Source: a virus. Taken from it: 64,000 nt of DNA. Numbering within the stretch: the stretch's first letter is position 1; every line of letters begins with the position of its first letter. Made by a program: the position numbers and the translations under genes. The notes beneath the pieces were generated by a model that was given only the letters and a program-made list of their open reading frames with translations, had not been told where the DNA came from and did no database searches. Shown here piece after piece: positions 60,843 to 64,000 of this stretch. The stretch spans positions 1 to 64,000 of IMG/VR virus record IMGVR_UViG_3300033153_006411; one strand, 5' to 3'.

Positions 60843-61080
60843 AATTTATTCAACAGCGTTCTGTGGTTTTTGCACAAAGGCAAAAGAACTACTAGACGAA
60901 ATGAACATTCCGTATGAAGACATCAACATCTACGAAGATGCTGATGCCATGGAAGTCATGCGCGAGATGGAATTTACTACGGTTCCACAAATCCTAGTCG
61001 AAGACATGTGGATTGGTGGTTACGTTGAATTAACAGAGATGCAAGAGGCCGGTGCCCTCGCCCACCTTATCGAAGGATAA
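60835..61080 (+). CDS. Glutaredoxin
   Basis: 81 residues. Active site C-G-F-C at residues 10-13, cis-proline T-V-P and glycine pair G-G-Y at the usual positions. It would reduce ribonucleotide reductase or other disulfides. No nrd gene is in this window. Overlaps the preceding gene by 8 bases. Confidence 0.92.
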   Translation: MIKIYSTAFCGFCTKAKELLDEMNIPYEDINIYEDADAMEVMREMEFTTVPQILVEDMWIGGYVELTEMQEAGALAHLIEG

Positions 61081-61363
61081 ACAACCACACCGTGATCGGT
61101 ACTGGTTGATATGTCGCAACGGAGAGCCCTTCGCACTGCTGTACTGGGATACTAATGTTCATGCCTGTGCACCCTCAACACCCGAGACTGACAAATTGCT
61201 CAAATTGGATAAAACCGATTTCGAAACGCAGTTAGCATTCGAGACGTATCCGGTTATGACGATGGATGATTATGTGGAGTCTATGTGTGGAATGAGTGAA
61301 GACGAGCTACGCGAAGGTGCGACATTGCACTACGGAAATACGCTCACGGTTGATCTATTTTAG
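61052..61363 (+). CDS. Unknown protein, start uncertain
   Basis: Up to 103 residues from GTG 61052, overlapping glutaredoxin by 29 bases; no better ATG exists in frame near the glutaredoxin stop. W-L-I-C-R-N-G-E-P-F-A-L-L and the acidic C-terminus look coding. It ends immediately before the minus-strand tRNA cluster. Confidence 0.5.
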   Translation: MPSPTLSKDKQPHRDRYWLICRNGEPFALLYWDTNVHACAPSTPETDKLLKLDKTDFETQLAFETYPVMTMDDYVESMCGMSEDELREGATLHYGNTLTVDLF

Positions 61364-61367
61364 AAGC

Positions 61368-61471
61368 ATTACGCGCTAGGACTCGAACCTAGAATACCTT
61401 GGTCCTGACGGACCAGCCGGATATTTTTGTCATTTATACAATGACGTGTCTACCAGTTCCACCACACGCTG
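61368..61471 (-). tRNA. Degenerate class II tRNA-like gene (Leu-type body)
   Basis: Minus strand. The D arm (GTGGAACTGGTAGACAC) and T arm (CTAGG-TTCGAGT-CCTAG) are canonical and close to the two neighbouring tRNA-Leu genes. The anticodon stem GTCATT/AATGAC closes only five bases (GTATA); opening one pair gives a 7-base loop with G at position 33 and TAT as anticodon. The variable arm is very long (about 36 bases, inner stem GGTCC/GGACC). The outer two acceptor pairs mismatch and no CCA is encoded. It is either decaying or specialised. Confidence 0.55.
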
Positions 61472-61489
61472 CATTGAAATAACTCGATA

Positions 61490-61558
61490 TGGTGGGTCGC
61501 TCATCGCCACATGTCGGGGAAGGTCATCAACTAGCATGTAAAACTTTACCAACGACCC
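61490..61558 (-). ncRNA. tRNA-like RNA with acceptor stem and CCA, no T arm
   Basis: Minus strand, 69 bases. GGGTCGT at the 5' end pairs with GCGACCC, followed by discriminator A and encoded CCA. A D-arm-like hairpin GTAAA/TTTAC follows the 5' strand. No TTCRA-containing T arm is visible in the expected place. It lies between tRNA-like genes, so it would be cut out of the same transcript. Its function is unknown. Confidence 0.5.
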
Positions 61559-61611
61559 GAACGCATCATCTAGTATCGCCTATGCCTTAACTTGCATAGA
61601 ACATATCGAAT

Positions 61612-61699
61612 TGGTGCCCCAAGAGGGGATCGAACCCTCACGCCCTTTCGGACAATAGATTTTGAATCTACCGCGTCTACCTGATTCCGCCACAGGGGC
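61612..61699 (-). tRNA. tRNA-Leu(CAA)
   Basis: Minus strand. Acceptor GCCCCTG pairs with its 3' partner, anticodon stem-loop GTAGA-TTCAAAA-TCTAT gives CAA, class II variable arm, T arm GAGGG-TTCGATC-CCCTC, CCA encoded at 61614-61612. Confidence 0.95.
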
Positions 61700-61702
61700 A
61701 AT

Positions 61703-61788
61703 TGGTACGGATAAGAGGAGTCGAACCTCCACGCCCTTTCGAGCACAACGACCTCAACGTTGCGTGTCTACCATTCCACCACATCCGC
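61703..61788 (-). tRNA. tRNA-Leu(GAG)
   Basis: Minus strand. Acceptor GCGGATG, anticodon stem-loop CAACG-TTGAGGT-CGTTG gives GAG, class II variable arm, T arm GGAGG-TTCGACT-CCTCT, discriminator A and CCA encoded at 61705-61703. First gene after the promoter at 61801-61831. Confidence 0.95.
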
Positions 61789-61800
61789 ATAGTGTAATTC

Positions 61801-61831
61801 TATTTATAACTCCAGTTGGTCAGGAAGTCAA
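61801..61831 (-). promoter_or_regulatory. tRNA-cluster promoter: sigma70 and late box overlapped
   Basis: On the minus strand TTGACT (61831-61826), 17-base spacer, TATAAA (61808-61803) that extends to TATAAATA (61808-61801). Start of transcription near 61796 lies about 8 bases before the first tRNA. Same design as the tmRNA promoter. Confidence 0.75.
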
Positions 61832-61838
61832 GTTATGA

Positions 61839-61858
61839 TATTCACTGGGCAGTGAATA
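61839..61858. repeat. Hairpin between divergent promoters
   Basis: TATTCACT-GGGC-AGTGAATA is an 8-bp perfect stem between the minus-strand tRNA promoter and the plus-strand array promoter. Could be an operator or insulator; no U-run. Confidence 0.5.
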
Positions 61859-61878
61859 ATGCTCTACGGTCGAATAAG

Positions 61879-61907
61879 TTGACAGTTATTTTTAAGTGTG
61901 ATACGTT
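61879..61907 (+). promoter_or_regulatory. Possible promoter for guide array
   Basis: Perfect -35 TTGACA at 61879-61884, 17-base spacer and a weak -10 TACGTT at 61902-61907. Transcription would start near 61914, just before the first array unit (61923). Confidence 0.45.
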
Positions 61908-61922
61908 TAAGCCTATGAATCA

Positions 61923-62355
61923 TGATGTGGGTGGAAGACCAGCCCGATACCGTCGGTTGACCTTTCAATTGCAGTCACCGCCCGCATCAACTTATTACGG
62001 TAGCTTGGAAGACCGATGGCGCACAGTCGTTTAGACCCTTCGATCAATGTCACCAAGCCGCCAATTTATCAGAGGTAGTTGGAAGACCTGAAAATTTTTG
62101 TCGCGTGACCCTCTCGTGAATGTCACCAACTACCTCAACTTATTACGATGCGTGCGAAAGACCTCGTAAACCAAGTTGTATGACCAATGGCAAATAGTCA
62201 TCGCTTGCATCAATTTATTACGGTAGCTCGGAAGACCAGTGTTGTAGTGTCGAATGACCTCTTCAAGATCGTCACCGAGCTATCAACTTATTAAGGTAGT
62301 TGGAAGACCCTATTGGTGTAGTCAAATGACCGGATACGTTTAGTCGCCGACTACC
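61923..62355 (+). repeat. TIGR-like dual-spacer guide RNA array, block 1 (6 units)
   Basis: Six tandem units, about 74 bases apart. Each is: edge stem 5' arm, AA, GACC, 11-base spacer A, GTC-N4-GAC-C, 11-base spacer B, GTC, A, edge stem 3' arm, then an AT-rich linker (AACTTATTAC or AATTTATTAC). Units begin at 61923, 61999, 62074, 62147, 62222, 62295. Spacer pairs A/B: AGCCCGATACC/TTTCAATTGCA; GATGGCGCACA/CTTCGATCAAT; TGAAAATTTTT/CTCTCGTGAAT; TCGTAAACCAA/AATGGCAAATA; AGTGTTGTAGT/TCTTCAAGATC; CTATTGGTGTA/GGATACGTTTA. Edge stems differ between units yet stay paired. The two-spacer plan matches the published TIGR arrays; a CRISPR array does not have this structure. Confidence 0.85.
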
Positions 62356-62384
62356 TTTACCAAATCGGCACGTGCTGATAAGCC

Positions 62385-62400
62385 GGTGGACTAATCCACC
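62385..62400 (+). promoter_or_regulatory. Leader hairpin between array and gene pair
   Basis: GGTGGA-CTAA-TCCACC, preceded by CGGC...GCCG (62367-62385), lies between the last array unit and the SD of the first gene. No U-run, so it is more likely a processing or regulatory hairpin than a terminator. Confidence 0.4.
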
Positions 62401-62433
62401 ATCATATTGTTCATTGGGAACAGGAGTATGAAG

Positions 62434-63033
62434 ATGGAAAACAATACAATCACGACCGTCAATGATCTCATCCGCATCGCGGATGATAATCATCCCACAG
62501 ACACCAATGCCGCTGTAGCTGCTGTCATCAAAGCGATGAAGAAACACAAGCAAAAAGATGACATGCAGGAGTTGCTTATCTCCGCAGGAATCAAGTTGCT
62601 TCTGAACGGCATTCGTTCCGAGAACAAATTCAAACCCTCACCTGTTGACGGGGTCACCACATTCGAGAGCCATAAAAACAAGTCCGACACCAAAGGCCAC
62701 AGCACCATCCGCCGTGCCACTCTTAAAACCACAGAACAGCGTGAAGGTACACGTAATGACATCATCGAGACCATACTCGATGAGGTTTATGGCTCCAACG
62801 GATACCGCATGAGCATCGGAAATGCAACCAAGCCGGTACTCCGCCACTGGGCTAAAATCGAAGGCAAGCAGGCGATTGGTCATACCCGCAACTATGATTT
62901 GTTCACTGCCATCGCAGATAGACTGCCCGATGACACCACCAAGGTTGTTGAGTCACTGGACGCTGACGACGTACTGTCTATCAAGTGTAAGACTCATGCA
63001 GTCGCCAAGGGTGAAACTCATGCAGCCGCGTAG
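62434..63033 (+). CDS. Unknown protein upstream of Tas-like gene
   Basis: 199 residues from ATG 62434 (AGGAG 7 bases upstream; ATG 62428 is too close). N-terminal helices (V-N-D-L-I-R-I-A-D-D), a basic middle, and a C-terminal helical region (T-R-N-D-I-I-E-T-I-L-D-E-V-Y-G). No nuclease motif is visible. It lies between the two array blocks and overlaps the Tas-like gene by 14 bases, so it is probably a partner protein of the RNA-guided system. Confidence 0.7.
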   Translation: MENNTITTVNDLIRIADDNHPTDTNAAVAAVIKAMKKHKQKDDMQELLISAGIKLLLNGIRSENKFKPSPVDGVTTFESHKNKSDTKGHSTIRRATLKTTEQREGTRNDIIETILDEVYGSNGYRMSIGNATKPVLRHWAKIEGKQAIGHTRNYDLFTAIADRLPDDTTKVVESLDADDVLSIKCKTHAVAKGETHAAA

Positions 63034-63817
63034 CCAAACGGTGGAGACGCTTAAGAAGATGTGTCACTTTCGACGTGTCCATCTTCGACAGCGCAACGCT
63101 CTTGTCCTTTGTATTCAAGGCTTGATACGTTCAGAACTGGGCTTTCGATCCATCGGTCCAAATGATGAAACCGCCACGGAAAAGAAAGCACGGGAAAAGG
63201 TGAACAAGGAAGCCAAGACTCGTGGTGATAGAATTATTTCATCATTGAATGGTAAGAAGCTCGCCAAACCACTAGTCGATATCGACCAGAGCATTTATGA
63301 GTATATGCTCATCAACTGCAAAGGAATACTCGATGGTATCGATATCATGAATTCTGACCTGAAGTCTAAGGACAAGGCCATCGAGAAGAAAGCCAAAGAG
63401 TTGCCAGAGTGTGAATGGTGGACTAGCCATAAGGGTCTGTCAGCTAAAGGTCTTGGTTTGCTAACAGGTGACGCTGGTGATATCGCCCGCTTCGACAAGG
63501 AGTCGCAACTATGGAAGCGCATGGGTATGGCAGTTATCGATGGTAAGCGTCAACGACGTGTGGCTGGCAATGCTGCGAAGGCAATCGAGCATGGATACAA
63601 CTCCGACAATCGCGCCACCATGTTCACCATCGTGTCCAGTCTCAACATGGAACGCAACAAGGAATGCTACGCTGACCATCCGTGGTTCAACCTAGCTCGT
63701 GATTACAAGGAACGTAAACTGGCTGAAGGTGATAGACCATGCATTGCCGAAGCACGCGCCAACCGTAGAATGGGAAAGCGAATACTCCGTGATCTCTACT
63801 TGCAGGTACATGCATGA
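63020..63817 (+). CDS. Tas-like protein with Nop/IS110-type domain
   Basis: 265 residues from ATG 63020 (AAGG upstream). Residues 20-45 are a helix with R-Q-R-N-A-L-V-L-C-I-Q-G-L-I-R; 48-130 are charged helices, probably coiled coil; 138-172 read K-G-L-S-A-K-G-L-G-L-L-T-G-D-A-G-D-I-A-R-F...Q-L-W-K-R-M-G-M, the helix-hairpin-helix-like core shared by Nop5/Nop56 proteins and IS110 transposases; the C-terminus (R-A-N-R-R-M-G-K-R-I-L-R-D-L) is basic. No RuvC DEDD or HNH residues are seen, so it resembles nuclease-less Tas proteins. Flanked by guide arrays on both sides. Confidence 0.75.
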   Translation: MQPRSQTVETLKKMCHFRRVHLRQRNALVLCIQGLIRSELGFRSIGPNDETATEKKAREKVNKEAKTRGDRIISSLNGKKLAKPLVDIDQSIYEYMLINCKGILDGIDIMNSDLKSKDKAIEKKAKELPECEWWTSHKGLSAKGLGLLTGDAGDIARFDKESQLWKRMGMAVIDGKRQRRVAGNAAKAIEHGYNSDNRATMFTIVSSLNMERNKECYADHPWFNLARDYKERKLAEGDRPCIAEARANRRMGKRILRDLYLQVHA

Positions 63818-63825
63818 AGTAACCT

Positions 63826-64000
63826 GATGCGAGAGGAAGACCTATCTCGACTAGTCGTATGACCGTCCAGCCGCCGTCACCTCTCGCGTCAATTTATTCC
63901 GGTAGCACGGAAGACCAATCGATAAATGTCGAATGACCTTGTGAACTTTGTCGCCGAGCTACCAATTTACCCGATGACTTGGAAGACCCGTAGAGCATAG
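63826..64000 (+). repeat. TIGR-like dual-spacer guide RNA array, block 2 (2 full units and a cut one)
   Basis: Units begin at 63826, 63901 and 63973, the last cut by the window end after spacer A. Spacer pairs: TATCTCGACTA/GTCCAGCCGCC; AATCGATAAAT/TTGTGAACTTT; CGTAGAGCATA/not visible. Edge stems GATGCGAGAGG/CCTCTCGCGTC and GGTAGCACGG/CCGAGCTACC follow the same rules as block 1. The array surely continues beyond 64000. Confidence 0.85.

Noticed and set aside
61816-62034. Open frame across the start of the guide array
   Set aside because: It spans the hairpin, the promoter and the first two RNA units; base changes follow RNA pairing and not codons.
62822-63019. Longer N-terminus for the Tas-like protein (in-frame ATG 62822)
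   Set aside because: It would overlap two hundred bases of the upstream gene; ATG 63020 has a ribosome site and the usual short overlap.
63020-63817. IS110-family transposase and insertion sequence
   Set aside because: The domain resemblance is real, but the DEDD RuvC half and element ends are missing, the gene is flanked by guide units on both sides and overlaps an upstream partner gene.
61923-64000. CRISPR array
   Set aside because: Units have two 11-base variable segments each, repeats are imperfect and stem arms covary; no cas gene is present.

Overview
The window is a 64 kb piece of a large tailed-phage genome, most likely a myovirus. It has no housekeeping genes, dense gene packing with stop/start overlaps (TAATG, ATGA, GTGA), and tail-fibre, spike (PAAR), endolysin and nucleic-acid genes. 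It has two promoter classes: host-type TTGACA-N17-TATAAT promoters, and a T4-type late motif (TATAAATA, usually seen as TAAATA) about 23-43 bases before structural genes on both strands. A circularly permuted tmRNA gene, an arrangement typical of alphaproteobacteria, suggests an alphaproteobacterial host. That is inference, since no host gene is present.

Layout. 1-7.8 kb: eight tail-fibre or structural genes, the first cut by the window edge. 7.9-25.7 kb: an unusual metabolic block with four glycosyltransferase-like proteins, two radical SAM enzymes, a AAA ATPase, a methyltransferase-like protein, acetyltransferase-like proteins, a PP-loop ATPase and a relative, four 2-oxoglutarate-oxygenase-like proteins, a sulfotransferase, an ATP-grasp ligase and a fatty acid desaturase. 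25.8-32.7 kb: an acidic protein with MPMD repeats, dCMP deaminase, a polynucleotide kinase-phosphatase, an S41 protease, and an RNA-ligase-1-like protein whose nucleophile lysine is replaced by methionine. 32.7-37.5 kb (minus strand): a LamG-like protein and two glycine-rich fibres. 37.6-37.9 kb: the permuted tmRNA. 38-45 kb: small zinc proteins, an acyl carrier protein, and a MoxR/VWA pair. 45-48 kb: endolysin and exported proteins. 48-53.3 kb: many very small, probably early genes. 53.4-57.8 kb: a late operon with an Acb1-like/PcfJ-like fusion and a PAAR spike tip. 57.8-61.4 kb: further small early genes, an HNH nuclease and a glutaredoxin. 61.4-61.8 kb: a minus-strand tRNA cluster.

The most striking feature is at 61.9-64.0 kb. 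Two blocks of about 74-base RNA hairpin units (six complete, then two complete plus one cut by the window end) flank a two-gene operon. Each unit has a covarying edge stem and two 11-base variable segments, each framed as GACC-N11-GTC. The second gene encodes a 265-residue protein with an N-terminal helical region and a C-terminal Nop/IS110-type helix-hairpin-helix-like domain. This matches the design of the recently described TIGR-Tas RNA-guided systems (tandem interspaced guide RNAs with two spacers per unit, read by Nop-domain Tas proteins), here in a compact form with no visible nuclease domain.

The stable RNA genes share one promoter design: TTGAC(A/T)-N17-TATAAATA stands before both the tmRNA and the tRNA cluster, so a host-type -10 and a T4-type late box overlap. 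Functions are read from motifs only; no database search was possible.
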